11,357 nucleotides of DNA. Source: Christensenella sp. UBA6420. Lineage in GTDB: Bacteria > Bacillota > Clostridia > Christensenellales > DTU072. Both the position numbers and the translations under genes were made by a program. Every line of letters begins with the position of its first letter. Position 1 is the stretch's first letter. The stretch lies in the NCBI GenBank assembly GCA_002439705.1, contig DJPE01000024.1:1-11357 (forward strand), given 5' to 3'. The notes beneath the pieces are model-generated. The model did not search any database. It saw only the letters and a list, made by a program, of their open reading frames with translations, and was not told the DNA's origin. This document shows, piece by piece, positions 1 through 6,538 of the stretch.

Positions 1-696
1 CGTGCGAAAAAAATAACAATAAAACCCACTCCCGAAGTTAAACACGCAGAAGAAAACTCAGGGCAAAACGATAAAAAAGCGGCGCAGGAAAAGAAACCCG
101 AATGCAGACAGGAGCAGGGCAAGAAAAATCCGCAAAAACAGGATAACGGAGATAAACGTAACGGTAAAGAAAACGCGGTTAAGGATAAGTCGAAAGACAA
201 ATACGGACTCAACGCCGATTTCGTAATGACCACTCTTCCGCAGAAACCGCCCCGCCCGAAGACCGTTCCAGTCAAGGAAGAACACGATATCTACGTCAAA
301 GTAAACAGGGGCGGCAAGTGGGGATTTAAGGACAGAAACGGTAAACAGGTCGTAGAACCCGTTTACGACGAAGTCTTTAACTATAAAGAAAACGTTTGTT
401 GCGTGGAAAAGGACGAAAGGTTCGGGTATATCAACAGAGAAGGCGAGTTGATTATTCCGATAATCTACGACTGCGCGACTTCTTTTTCCGAAGGTTACGC
501 CTGCGTATATAAACGCGAAAAATGCGGTTATATAGATATGAATAACGAAACCGTAGTCGAATTTACTTTCGACGCGGGTACTCCCGTGATAGGCGGCGAA
601 TGTCGTGTAAAACGCGACGGCAAATGGGGAGAAATGCACATAAACAAGAATGAAGACGGCGAAGTATCGGTTAGCGAAATAAGGTGGATAACCTGA
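1..696 (+). CDS. WG-repeat protein, 3' part (5' end outside window)
   Basis: The frame is open from the first base, so the gene begins upstream; the ATG at 226 is internal. The visible 231 residues form two parts. Residues 1 to about 90 are a low-complexity Lys/Glu/Gln/Asn-rich stretch, probably a flexible linker. Residues about 97-215 hold three to four WG-type repeats (WG_beta_rep family), recognisable by G-K-W-G-F with D-R-N-G-K, R-F-G-Y-I-N-R-E-G-E, C-G-Y-I-D, and a last D-G-K-W-G. Each is followed in the first two cases by a V-x-P-x-Y-D or I-P-I-I-Y-D turn. WG repeats form beta-rich, probably binding, modules in many surface or cytoplasmic bacterial proteins, and their ligand is generally unknown. 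The missing N-terminus may hold a membrane anchor or another domain, so function and location cannot be assigned. The stop is TGA at 694-696. Confidence 0.85.
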   Translation, partial: RAKKITIKPTPEVKHAEENSGQNDKKAAQEKKPECRQEQGKKNPQKQDNGDKRNGKENAVKDKSKDKYGLNADFVMTTLPQKPPRPKTVPVKEEHDIYVKVNRGGKWGFKDRNGKQVVEPVYDEVFNYKENVCCVEKDERFGYINREGELIIPIIYDCATSFSEGYACVYKREKCGYIDMNNETVVEFTFDAGTPVIGGECRVKRDGKWGEMHINKNEDGEVSVSEIRWIT

Positions 697-697
697 T

Positions 698-952
698 GAG
701 CGTTCATATTACGTCTCTTTACGCAGTAAGGAACGGAGTATTAAATAGTATTAAAGAGCAAAATTTATTCCGATAACGAAAAAAGCGGACGGGAATTTAT
801 AGTTCCTTACTGCTTTTGTGAAAGTGTCGTCTACCGTACTTAGTACGCCTACGCCTAACTTTCATAAAAAATAAACGCAATCTGACCGCTCATTTACACG
901 TCTTTACGCAGTAAGGAACGCGATATAAATAAAATAAAAGAGCAAACTATTC
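698..952. repeat. Duplicated ~70-bp repeat flanking a nested palindrome
   Basis: This gene-free spacer is structured. Two imperfect direct copies (about 698-770 and 883-952) share an exact 20-mer at 716-735 and 901-920, and further down the 10-mer AAAGAGCAAA at 753-762 and 937-946. A third scrap, TCTTTACGCA, lies at 951-960. The 12-mer GCAGTAAGGAAC (723-734 and 908-919) also occurs inverted at 802-813. Directly inside the inverted copy is a hairpin: 814-840 pairs with 842-869 apart from an internal loop, with perfect parts CGTACT/AGTACG around one T and TGAAAGT/ACTTTCA further out. The arrangement looks like a dispersed palindromic repeat or MITE-like insertion. A structured 3' UTR or RNA is possible. 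No transposase is present. Confidence 0.6.
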
Positions 953-976
953 TTTACGCAATTAAATAGAAAAAGA

Positions 977-1008
977 AAATCCTTGCAAAACGCAGGGATT
1001 TATTTTTT
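977..1008. terminator. Intrinsic terminator between convergent genes
   Basis: A 10-bp stem, 977-986 with 992-1001, encloses a 5-base loop. In + strand RNA all ten positions pair (one as U-G), followed by ATTTTTT. It would end the WG-repeat transcript, 280 nt after its stop. Read on the - strand the same hairpin has one C-A mismatch but is followed by a T-rich run, and it lies about 27 nt after the gpr stop, so it may serve both genes. Confidence 0.7.
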
Positions 1009-1027
1009 GCTAAAACGGAGAGTTGAG

Positions 1028-1846
1028 TTATTCTTCGTAGTCGTGGACGGCTCGGTTTATACTTTCGGCTATGACGTACGAAAAGTCTTTTACCAAAAAA
1101 TCAACGTCTTTTGCCATTACGGCAAGGTCTGTAAGGTTGGTTCTTTCGGCGGTCACGAAGTCGTTTTTGTCGAGATAAGCCGCAACTATTTTCTCTGCGG
1201 AAATGACAAGCGGCGCGCCTATCGCTATTACGGGGACGGAAAGGGAAGCGGACGAAAATTCCTTTTTTGCGTTGCCGACCCCTTTACCGGGAGTAATGCC
1301 TGCGTCGGACAGTTGCACGGACGAGCCGAGCCTTTCGAGACGGTTGGCGGCGAGAGTGTCGACTACAATAATAATTTTCGGGCGTAACGCTTCGCATAGA
1401 GCCGATAGGTGAACGTAACTTTCTATGCCCGTCACGCCGCTTACTCCGCATTTTATCGAAGCAAGATTCCCTATATTTTCGCCGAAGCGTTTATCCTTAT
1501 ATATATGGGCGGTGGCGTACAGCTTGTCGACGACCGCGCACCCTAATTTATCGGCGGTTAAGTTTTCGTTTCCGATACCGCCGACGAGTACTAGATCGAA
1601 AGAAGACACTTTATATTTTTTCAGGAAGTATTTTATCTGCGAAGATATTACGGAAATAAGTTTTTCGCAAAGCGGACGATTGTCGAAAAGCTCCGCTTTT
1701 ATTTCGTCGGTAAAGACCCGGAATTTTTCGTCGACAGAACTTTCGGTCACTACTATCTTGCCGGAGTAGTATTTTTGCGTTTTCACGGCGTCCGATTCGC
1801 CTTTCACGGCGACGGCGGGTTCTATAAAGTTTCGGTAAAGTTGCAT
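1028..1846 (-). CDS. gpr: GPR germination (spore) protease
   Basis: GPR is an aspartate-type endopeptidase (MEROPS A25) made in the forespore that degrades small acid-soluble spore proteins at germination. The 272-residue product has the family hallmarks: L-V-L-V-G-G-I-G-N-E-N-L-T-A-D-x-L-G at about 85-102, C-G-V-S-G-V-T-G-I-E at 133-142, the I-V-V-D-T-L-A strand at 160-166, and S-D-A-G-I-T-P-G-K-G-V-G-N at 180-192, then a V-P-V-I-A-I-G-A-P strand. Asp99 and Asp181 match the two acidic residues known to be essential in Bacillus GPR. The protein is shorter than the usual 320-370 residues, and its N-terminus is diverged or reduced where other GPRs carry a propeptide and an R-T-D-L-A-x-E segment. 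A stop lies 12 nt upstream, so ATG at 1846 is the first possible ATG, yet no good Shine-Dalgarno precedes it. The rpsT neighbourhood supports the call, since gpr and rpsT are adjacent in Bacillus. Confidence 0.92.
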   Translation of the reverse strand: MQLYRNFIEPAVAVKGESDAVKTQKYYSGKIVVTESSVDEKFRVFTDEIKAELFDNRPLCEKLISVISSQIKYFLKKYKVSSFDLVLVGGIGNENLTADKLGCAVVDKLYATAHIYKDKRFGENIGNLASIKCGVSGVTGIESYVHLSALCEALRPKIIIVVDTLAANRLERLGSSVQLSDAGITPGKGVGNAKKEFSSASLSVPVIAIGAPLVISAEKIVAAYLDKNDFVTAERTNLTDLAVMAKDVDFLVKDFSYVIAESINRAVHDYEE

Positions 1847-1853
1847 AATGCGA

Positions 1854-1882
1854 TATTATTACTTTCGGTAAAAAAAATATAC
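1854..1882 (-). promoter_or_regulatory. Candidate forespore (sigma G-like) promoter for gpr
   Basis: On the - strand GTATA (1882-1878) is followed by a 17-nt spacer and AATAATA (1860-1854). This fits the sigma G pattern of a GHATR -35 and, at six of seven positions, a CATnHTA -10. Known Bacillus gpr genes are transcribed by sigma F and sigma G. The -10 ends only 7 nt before the ATG, so the predicted transcript would be almost or fully leaderless. The match is in AT-rich DNA and could be chance. Confidence 0.4.
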
Positions 1883-1890
1883 GGTTTTAG

Positions 1891-1919
1891 TTGCAATTTT
1901 TTTATCCGTATGATAAAAT
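1891..1919 (+). promoter_or_regulatory. Vegetative promoter of rpsT
   Basis: TTGCAA at 1891-1896, a 17-nt spacer and TAAAAT at 1914-1919 make a good sigma A promoter, with TG one base before the -10 as an extended -10 element. The start would fall near 1926, leaving a leader of about 40 nt. It sits back to back with the candidate gpr promoter. Confidence 0.75.
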
Positions 1920-1964
1920 AGCATACGCAAATTCAAAACGTTACGTTAAAAAAGGAGTTACCTG

Positions 1965-2237
1965 ATGGCTAATATTAAGTCCCAGAAAAAACGCGTTCTC
2001 ATCAGCAGAGAAGAAAACGCGCGCAATAATAGTTTGAGAAGCGAAGTCAAGACCGCTATTAAGAAATACGAAGCAGCTATCGCAGCTAACGATATCGCTA
2101 AGGCGGAAGAACTTTTGCCCGTTACTTTCTCCGTTATCGACGCGGCTCGTTCCGACGGATTGTTCCATATAAACAACGTCGCGAGAAAGAAAGCAAGACT
2201 CGCTAAAATGTTGGACAACGCAAAGAAAGCTCAATAG
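1965..2237 (+). CDS. rpsT: 30S ribosomal protein S20
   Basis: S20 is a primary 16S rRNA-binding protein of the small subunit, a three-helix bundle. The 90-residue product matches the family in length and sequence: N-terminal M-A-N-I-K-S-Q-K-K-R, then R-N-N-S-L-R-S-E-V-K-T-A-I-K-K, and the C-terminal G-L-F-H-I-N-N-V-A-R-K-K-A-R-L-A segment. Basic residues are concentrated at both ends, as expected for RNA binding. AAAGGAG at 1951-1957 sits 7 nt before the ATG and fixes the start. The gene has its own promoter (1891-1919) and terminator (2283-2306), so it is probably monocistronic. It is divergent from gpr, whereas in Bacillus both lie in the same region followed by spoIIP. Confidence 0.98.
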   Translation: MANIKSQKKRVLISREENARNNSLRSEVKTAIKKYEAAIAANDIAKAEELLPVTFSVIDAARSDGLFHINNVARKKARLAKMLDNAKKAQ

Positions 2238-2282
2238 TTTTTTCTTAGCAATATAATATTAAATAACAACCTGAAAGCCTAT

Positions 2283-2306
2283 GGCATAACGTCGTTATGC
2301 CTTTTT
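2283..2306 (+). terminator. rpsT terminator
   Basis: A perfect 8-bp stem (GGCATAAC at 2283-2290 with GTTATGCC at 2294-2301) with a 3-base loop is followed by five T. It lies 45 nt after the rpsT stop. Confidence 0.85.
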
Positions 2307-2590
2307 GCGTATTATCCGCACCGTTTTTGTTGCAACGGGCGGGAAATACGGTACGCGGGCAAGAAACCGCGTCGGATATTTTTTATAAAACGCTCCCCGA
2401 AAGTTACGTTTCCTTTTTGTCGTTTATACGGAGTACGCTTAGTTATCGTATTGCCGCAAAAGCGAAAAAAGGTGCCGTCCGTTGTGAATTTTGTATGTCG
2501 CAGCGATGAATTTTGTATACCGTCAAATTGCGAATTCTGCAATAGCAAGGATTTGAATTTTTGCAAAATTACGTAAAGAGGAAGCAATTT
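2307..2590. other. Spacer of about 280 nt before the lipoprotein gene
   Basis: I see no convincing gene. Open frames of 70 codons on + and 91 on - have no ribosome site and look random. The spacer must hold the promoter of the lipoprotein gene, but no clear -35/-10 pair stands out. Two things are visible near its end: a 12-bp direct repeat at 2485-2518, and the near-palindrome TTGCGAATTCTGCAA at 2528-2542. Confidence 0.5.
2485..2518 (+). repeat. 12-bp direct repeat, 22-bp period
   Basis: TGAATTTTGTAT occurs exactly at 2485-2496 and again at 2507-2518. The 22-bp step is two helical turns, putting both copies on the same DNA face, about 75-105 nt before the lipoprotein start. This spacing suits a regulator that binds as tandem subunits, such as an OmpR-type protein, but no regulator can be named. 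Confidence 0.4.
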
Positions 2591-4015
2591 ATGAAGAAGT
2601 CCGGTGTTTTTGCGACGGCATTTTTAGTCGTTTGTTTATTAGTGGTTTTTACGTCCTGTACGCCTGAAGATTACGAACAGTCCGCTATGGACAAAAACGT
2701 AAAGATTATTTACGCCGAAGCCGTGGATTTAGGATACGAAGGTACACTCGAAGAGTTTTTATCTGCCATTAAAGGAACCGAAGGCGTGGGTATTTCCGAC
2801 GTGTATATAGACGCGGGCGGGAGACTCTTCGTTCTGCTTACGGACGACACTTTGCTTGAAGTGGGCGAAGTCAAGGGTAAGGACGGCGTCGACGGCGTGG
2901 GTATAGTCGATATCGTTAAAAACAGTAACGACGAAATAATAGTGACTTTGAGTAACGGAGTAAAGAAGAACTTAGGTAAAGTCACGAGCGGTAAAGACGG
3001 CGTAGACGGAATAAACGGCGTCGACGGCAAAGACGGTATCAACGGAACGAACGGCGTTGACGGCGTAGGAATATCGAGCATTATAAGGAACGAAAACGAC
3101 GAAATAATAGTCACTCTCACCGACGGCACGATAAAGAACTTAGGAAAAGTTCTGAACGGCAAGGACGGAGCCGACGGAAAAGACGGGACTAACGGCGTAG
3201 ACGGGAAAGACGGAGCCGACGGTAAAGACGGTGTGAACGGTGTCGACGGCAAGGACGGAATAAACGGAGCAGACGGCGTAGGCATAGTCGATATCGTAAG
3301 GAACGAAAACGACGAGATAATAGTGATTCTGAGCGACGGAACAACGAAGAATTTAGGGAAAGTAACCGATGGCAAAGACGGAACAAACGGAGTCGACGGA
3401 AAAGACGGCGAAAACGGCAAGGACGGATTATCTGCGTACGAGCTTTATCTTAAATATCATCCCGAATATAAAGGAACCGAAAGAGAATGGGTGGAAGAAA
3501 TGTTCGGCGGCGTTAAAGAATTTACCGTGACCGTAAAATACGGCGATAAGCAAACGACCGTCACCGTAAAGAGAGGGGACGCGGTAGATTTGAGCGGCGT
3601 GGACGTAACCCGCGACGGTTACTCTTTCGTAGAGTGGACGACGGAAAACGGCGAAGATTTCGACGTGAGCGCGCCGATAAGTTCGGATACTGTAATAGTG
3701 GCTAAGTACAGAAAAGTTACGCAATACGACTCGGTTTATTCCGATATAACGGTAGAAAACGATTCGGTAGCGGTAATAAATATTTCCGCAGACAATTCGG
3801 TAGCGTTAAACGGCGTGACTTTTTCCGCAACGTCGGGTATTATTAAAATAACGGTAAGTTATGCCGGATCGAGCTATGAAATCGAACATAACTTTGCCGA
3901 CGGTAACAGCCTCAGCAATCCAAACTTAAACGCTTTGCTGGAATCGGGCGAAGCGTTCTCGCTCGAAATAACTTATTACGACGGCGACGGTCTTACCGTT
4001 ACGCCGGTATATTAA
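2591..4015 (+). CDS. Collagen-like surface lipoprotein with InlB-type repeat
   Basis: The start is ATG at 2591, giving 474 residues; GAGG at 2578-2581 precedes it and the lipoprotein signal begins there, not at the in-frame ATG at 2561. Residues 1-22 are a signal peptide ending in a lipobox-like F-T-S-C, so Cys23 is the probable lipidation site. Residues 41-62 resemble the short Y-x-G-T-L-E-E-F motif common in such proteins. Four 30-residue modules follow (65-94, 102-131, 158-187, 229-258), each beginning G-V-G-I and ending near L-G-K-V, separated by Gly-X-Y runs (132-157, 188-228, 259-279) built from G-K-D, G-V-D, G-A-D and G-I-N with no proline. A second Y-x-G-T-E-x-E-W motif is at 280-307. 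Residues 309-373 look like an InlB B/Listeria-Bacteroides repeat, with G-Y-S-F-V-E-W-T and A-K-Y ending. The last 95 residues are an unassigned beta-rich domain. Likely an extended cell-surface stalk or adhesin. It is followed 11 nt later by a phosphodiesterase gene. Confidence 0.85.
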   Translation: MKKSGVFATAFLVVCLLVVFTSCTPEDYEQSAMDKNVKIIYAEAVDLGYEGTLEEFLSAIKGTEGVGISDVYIDAGGRLFVLLTDDTLLEVGEVKGKDGVDGVGIVDIVKNSNDEIIVTLSNGVKKNLGKVTSGKDGVDGINGVDGKDGINGTNGVDGVGISSIIRNENDEIIVTLTDGTIKNLGKVLNGKDGADGKDGTNGVDGKDGADGKDGVNGVDGKDGINGADGVGIVDIVRNENDEIIVILSDGTTKNLGKVTDGKDGTNGVDGKDGENGKDGLSAYELYLKYHPEYKGTEREWVEEMFGGVKEFTVTVKYGDKQTTVTVKRGDAVDLSGVDVTRDGYSFVEWTTENGEDFDVSAPISSDTVIVAKYRKVTQYDSVYSDITVENDSVAVINISADNSVALNGVTFSATSGIIKITVSYAGSSYEIEHNFADGNSLSNPNLNALLESGEAFSLEITYYDGDGLTVTPVY

Positions 4016-4026
4016 AAGGAGAAAGT

Positions 4027-4563
4027 ATGAAAATTTTAATCGCAAGCGATATTCACGGATCGGCAGTCGCCACGAAAAAACTACTTGAAAGGTTTGTCGA
4101 AGAGAAAGCCGATACTCTCGTCTTACTCGGCGATATATATAATCACGGTCCGCGTAACGGTATTCCCGACGGGTACGATCCCATGCTGACGGCGGAATAT
4201 CTCAACGCCTTAAATAATAACCTTATCGTCGTGAAAGGTAATTGTGACAGCGAAGTGGACGAAATGATATCCGACTTCGATTTTGCGGAAAACGCTTATC
4301 TTTTTATTGACGGCAAGAGAATTTATCTTACTCACGGACACGTCCGCAACGAGAACAACTTACCTAAAAACGCCGACGCGATGTTTTACGGACATTTTCA
4401 TATCGGCTTTATCAAAAAAATCGACGGTATCACCGTGGCTAATCCCGGCAGCGTGACTTTTCCGAAGAACGGTTCGGAAAAGAGTTATTTGCTGCTGGAT
4501 GATGACGGTTTGCTTACCTTAAAGACCCTTGACGGCAGAATTATCACGGAAAGCAGGTTGTAA
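4027..4563 (+). CDS. YfcE/MJ0936-family phosphodiesterase
   Basis: This is a small cytoplasmic calcineurin-like metallophosphoesterase; relatives such as E. coli YfcE hydrolyse phosphodiester bonds in model substrates with Mn2+, and their natural substrates are mostly unknown. The 178-residue protein is of normal family length and has all metal-site motifs: D-I-H-G (Asp8, His10), G-D-I-Y-N-H-G-P (Asp36), G-N-C-D (Asn72), L-T-H-G-H (His103, His105) and Y-G-H-F-H (His123, His125), followed by N-P-G-S-V. No signal peptide or membrane segment is present. AAGGAG at 4016-4021 lies 5 nt before the ATG. The 11-nt gap to the lipoprotein gene, with no terminator between, implies co-transcription; no functional link to the lipoprotein is evident. 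The symbol yfcE could be used by homology, but orthology is not shown. Confidence 0.92.
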   Translation: MKILIASDIHGSAVATKKLLERFVEEKADTLVLLGDIYNHGPRNGIPDGYDPMLTAEYLNALNNNLIVVKGNCDSEVDEMISDFDFAENAYLFIDGKRIYLTHGHVRNENNLPKNADAMFYGHFHIGFIKKIDGITVANPGSVTFPKNGSEKSYLLLDDDGLLTLKTLDGRIITESRL

Positions 4564-4596
4564 AATAGCCGCGAACGAAAGAAAATCGCAAAAAAC

Positions 4597-4629
4597 AATC
4601 CATAGTAAAATTGGCTATGGATTTTTTTT
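4597..4629 (+). terminator. Terminator after the phosphodiesterase gene
   Basis: A perfect 9-bp stem (AATCCATAG at 4597-4605 with CTATGGATT at 4615-4623) with a 9-base loop is followed by six T. It lies 34 nt after the stop and closes the lipoprotein-phosphodiesterase unit. Confidence 0.85.
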
Positions 4630-4640
4630 ACGCTATATAG

Positions 4641-4646
4641 TATAAT
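4641..4646 (+). promoter_or_regulatory. Possible -10 box for the large phosphoesterase gene
   Basis: A perfect TATAAT lies 34 nt before the ATG, directly after the previous terminator, where a promoter is expected. The hexamer 17 nt upstream (TGGATT, 4618-4623) is a poor -35 and lies inside the terminator stem. The region is AT-rich with several TATATT-like alternatives. Confidence 0.35.
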
Positions 4647-4680
4647 AATTTTATTATATATTATAGATTTTTGAGGAACT

Positions 4681-6435
4681 ATGAAAAAAGGATTGGCAAT
4701 AGCGTTTGTTGCATTGATTCTGGCGGGGCTGACCGCGTTGACGGGGGTTGCTATCGATACTGCGTACGAAGCGCAGCACCTTGACGTCACGGTTATGTCG
4801 GACGTTCATTTCGTTTCTCAAAAAATATTTACCGCAGACAATTACTCTTATTACGAAAACGAAGATAAGATGGAGCATATAAGCGAAGCTGTCTTTAACA
4901 GCGCCGCAGATGAAGTAATTGCTTCCGCTCCCGATTACTTACTTATATCGGGCGACCTTACCGAAAGGGGCGACAGATTAAGCCACGAAGAGTTAGCCAA
5001 AGTTCTCAGAAGAATAGAAGCGGCGGGAGTAAGCGTTTTCGTCATTAACGGTAATCACGATTTACCCACTGATTATTCACAATTAGACGAGAAGATAGAC
5101 TTTAATGGATTTAAGGAAATCTACGCCGATTTCGGGTACAAAGAAGCGGTCTCCGTATGTTACGGCAGTCTTTCATATTCCGCTGATTTAGGAAAAACTC
5201 ACCGCCTTATAGCGATAGACAACATAGGGTACTATTACGACAAACAGAGCGAAGTGTACAAGACTCCCATGGGAGAAAGACAAAAACAGTGGATAGAAGA
5301 GCAGATAGCACTCTGCAAGACCGATAAGCGTATCCCCGTACTTATGTCGCATATTCCGTTTAAGGACCATTTCCCGAAGTCGGTGGCGGATATGAGAGAT
5401 AACGACGCATACCTTGCTATGGCAAAGTATTTCGCCGACAACGGCGCTCATTACGCCTTTACCGGACATCTCCATTTGCAGGACGTCAAGAAAGTAACTT
5501 CCGATTCAGGTAACGATTTTTACGACATCGGGAACCCGTCTATGATACATTATCCCTGTTCTTACAGTAGCGTGAAGTTAAGTAAAAAAGGGGTGGAAAT
5601 CTCGGAAGTAAGGAACGATTCCGTTAACGAAAAGTATCTTTGCGACGTCACTCCCGACCATGTTAAGGAAGAATTAAAACAAGGGCTGCAAAGCTATGCC
5701 GTAAAACACATGCGGCAGGAAATAGTCACTGCCGTGGAAAAACTCGACACGGAAAACGGACTTTTCGGCGGAATTATAAGTAAGGGCGACGACCGGGCGA
5801 AAGCCGTAAAGTCGGCGGTTAAAGCCGCGAAATTAACGTTGTCTTCGCCTATTTATATGAAAGACGAAAAAGACGGCGAAGTTTCGATGGAAAGGGTAAT
5901 GAAGACTTACGGCGTCGATATTCCGTCGATAGAATATAAGACGGTGTACGAAGCGAGTACCGTTTACGCCGCGTCGGTATTTTCCGGCGACGACGCTCTC
6001 GGCGGCAAGCCCGAATTCGATATGATTAAATACGTGTTCTACTACCTTATGTACAATCTTGACGCCGTATCCGACGAGTTCGCCGAGATAAATCCGTCTA
6101 TTCCGATAAATATCGATATGGAAAAACTCGTAACCACGGGAAAACTCGAATGTTACGACAGCGGAATAGTGCCGTTCGTATTGTCTTTACTCGGCGACGG
6201 CACGGGCGAAAGAATGGTTAAAGGAATGTTGGAAAATAATTTCGACGGACTTAAAAGGGCGGAAAGTTTAATAGCCTTGTTCGCCAAAGGAACTTTCGCA
6301 GGAGTCACCGATTACTTTTCCGGTAAGGAAATCGACGTCGACGGACTTATTTACGACGGAGTTTTTAATAGATACGCGCCCGAACTTAAAAGCAGGGAGT
6401 ACGGCGGAAACGTTAAACTTACGTTCGGGGAATAA
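4681..6435 (+). CDS. Exported or anchored calcineurin-like metallophosphoesterase with long C-terminal extension
   Basis: The 584-residue protein starts with a short basic end and one hydrophobic segment (about 4-24), either a signal peptide or an N-terminal anchor, placing the rest outside the membrane. The catalytic domain spans about 34-310 with the full motif set: S-D-V-H (Asp41, His43), S-G-D-L-T (Asp92), N-G-N-H-D (Asn125, His126), M-S-H-I-P (His224) and T-G-H-L-H (His263, His265), then D-I-G-N-P-S. This is the two-metal centre of phosphomono- or diesterases; the substrate is unknown. Residues about 310-584 are mostly helical and match no domain I recognise. GAGG at 4673-4676 precedes the ATG. 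A terminator lies upstream and a weaker one downstream, so the gene probably stands alone. Despite being next to another metallophosphoesterase, it is of a different subfamily and twice as long or more, so not a recent duplicate. Confidence 0.88.
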   Translation: MKKGLAIAFVALILAGLTALTGVAIDTAYEAQHLDVTVMSDVHFVSQKIFTADNYSYYENEDKMEHISEAVFNSAADEVIASAPDYLLISGDLTERGDRLSHEELAKVLRRIEAAGVSVFVINGNHDLPTDYSQLDEKIDFNGFKEIYADFGYKEAVSVCYGSLSYSADLGKTHRLIAIDNIGYYYDKQSEVYKTPMGERQKQWIEEQIALCKTDKRIPVLMSHIPFKDHFPKSVADMRDNDAYLAMAKYFADNGAHYAFTGHLHLQDVKKVTSDSGNDFYDIGNPSMIHYPCSYSSVKLSKKGVEISEVRNDSVNEKYLCDVTPDHVKEELKQGLQSYAVKHMRQEIVTAVEKLDTENGLFGGIISKGDDRAKAVKSAVKAAKLTLSSPIYMKDEKDGEVSMERVMKTYGVDIPSIEYKTVYEASTVYAASVFSGDDALGGKPEFDMIKYVFYYLMYNLDAVSDEFAEINPSIPINIDMEKLVTTGKLECYDSGIVPFVLSLLGDGTGERMVKGMLENNFDGLKRAESLIALFAKGTFAGVTDYFSGKEIDVDGLIYDGVFNRYAPELKSREYGGNVKLTFGE

Positions 6436-6449
6436 TTGCGTTCGGCGAT

Positions 6450-6478
6450 AAAAACTAACCGTTGAAATGGTTATTTTT
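6450..6478 (+). terminator. Weak terminator after the large phosphoesterase gene
   Basis: TAACC at 6456-6460 pairs with GGTTA at 6469-6473, followed by five T. The A-run before the stem can pair with the T-run across one bulged C. The stem is short and the hairpin modest, so some read-through into the two-component genes is possible. Confidence 0.5.
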
Positions 6479-6538
6479 CGACGGCGTAAAGCCTAATTTA
6501 AGATTATAGAAGTATATTGTAGCAAGAACGGAGGTAAT

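Noticed and set aside
58..639. 193-codon open frame on the - strand
   Set aside because: It lies antisense to the WG-repeat frame, which has clear repeats. The Phe/Val-rich translation is typical of a shadow of Lys/Asp/Glu-rich coding sequence.
2297..2509. 70-codon + strand frame
   Set aside because: It begins inside the rpsT terminator hairpin, has no Shine-Dalgarno, and shows no motif.
2312..2587. 91-codon - strand frame in the spacer before the lipoprotein gene
   Set aside because: No ribosome site, no recognisable motif and basic random-looking composition; it would also run through the lipoprotein promoter region.
2893..3364. Regularly spaced repeats considered as a CRISPR-like array
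   Set aside because: The repeats are in frame, encode the lipoprotein modules, vary at the DNA level and have coding spacers.
2710..3420. 236-codon Ser/Pro-rich frame on the - strand
   Set aside because: It is the antisense reading of the Gly-Asp-Lys collagen-like repeats; the regular Pro/Ser pattern is produced by the repeat, and there is no ribosome site.
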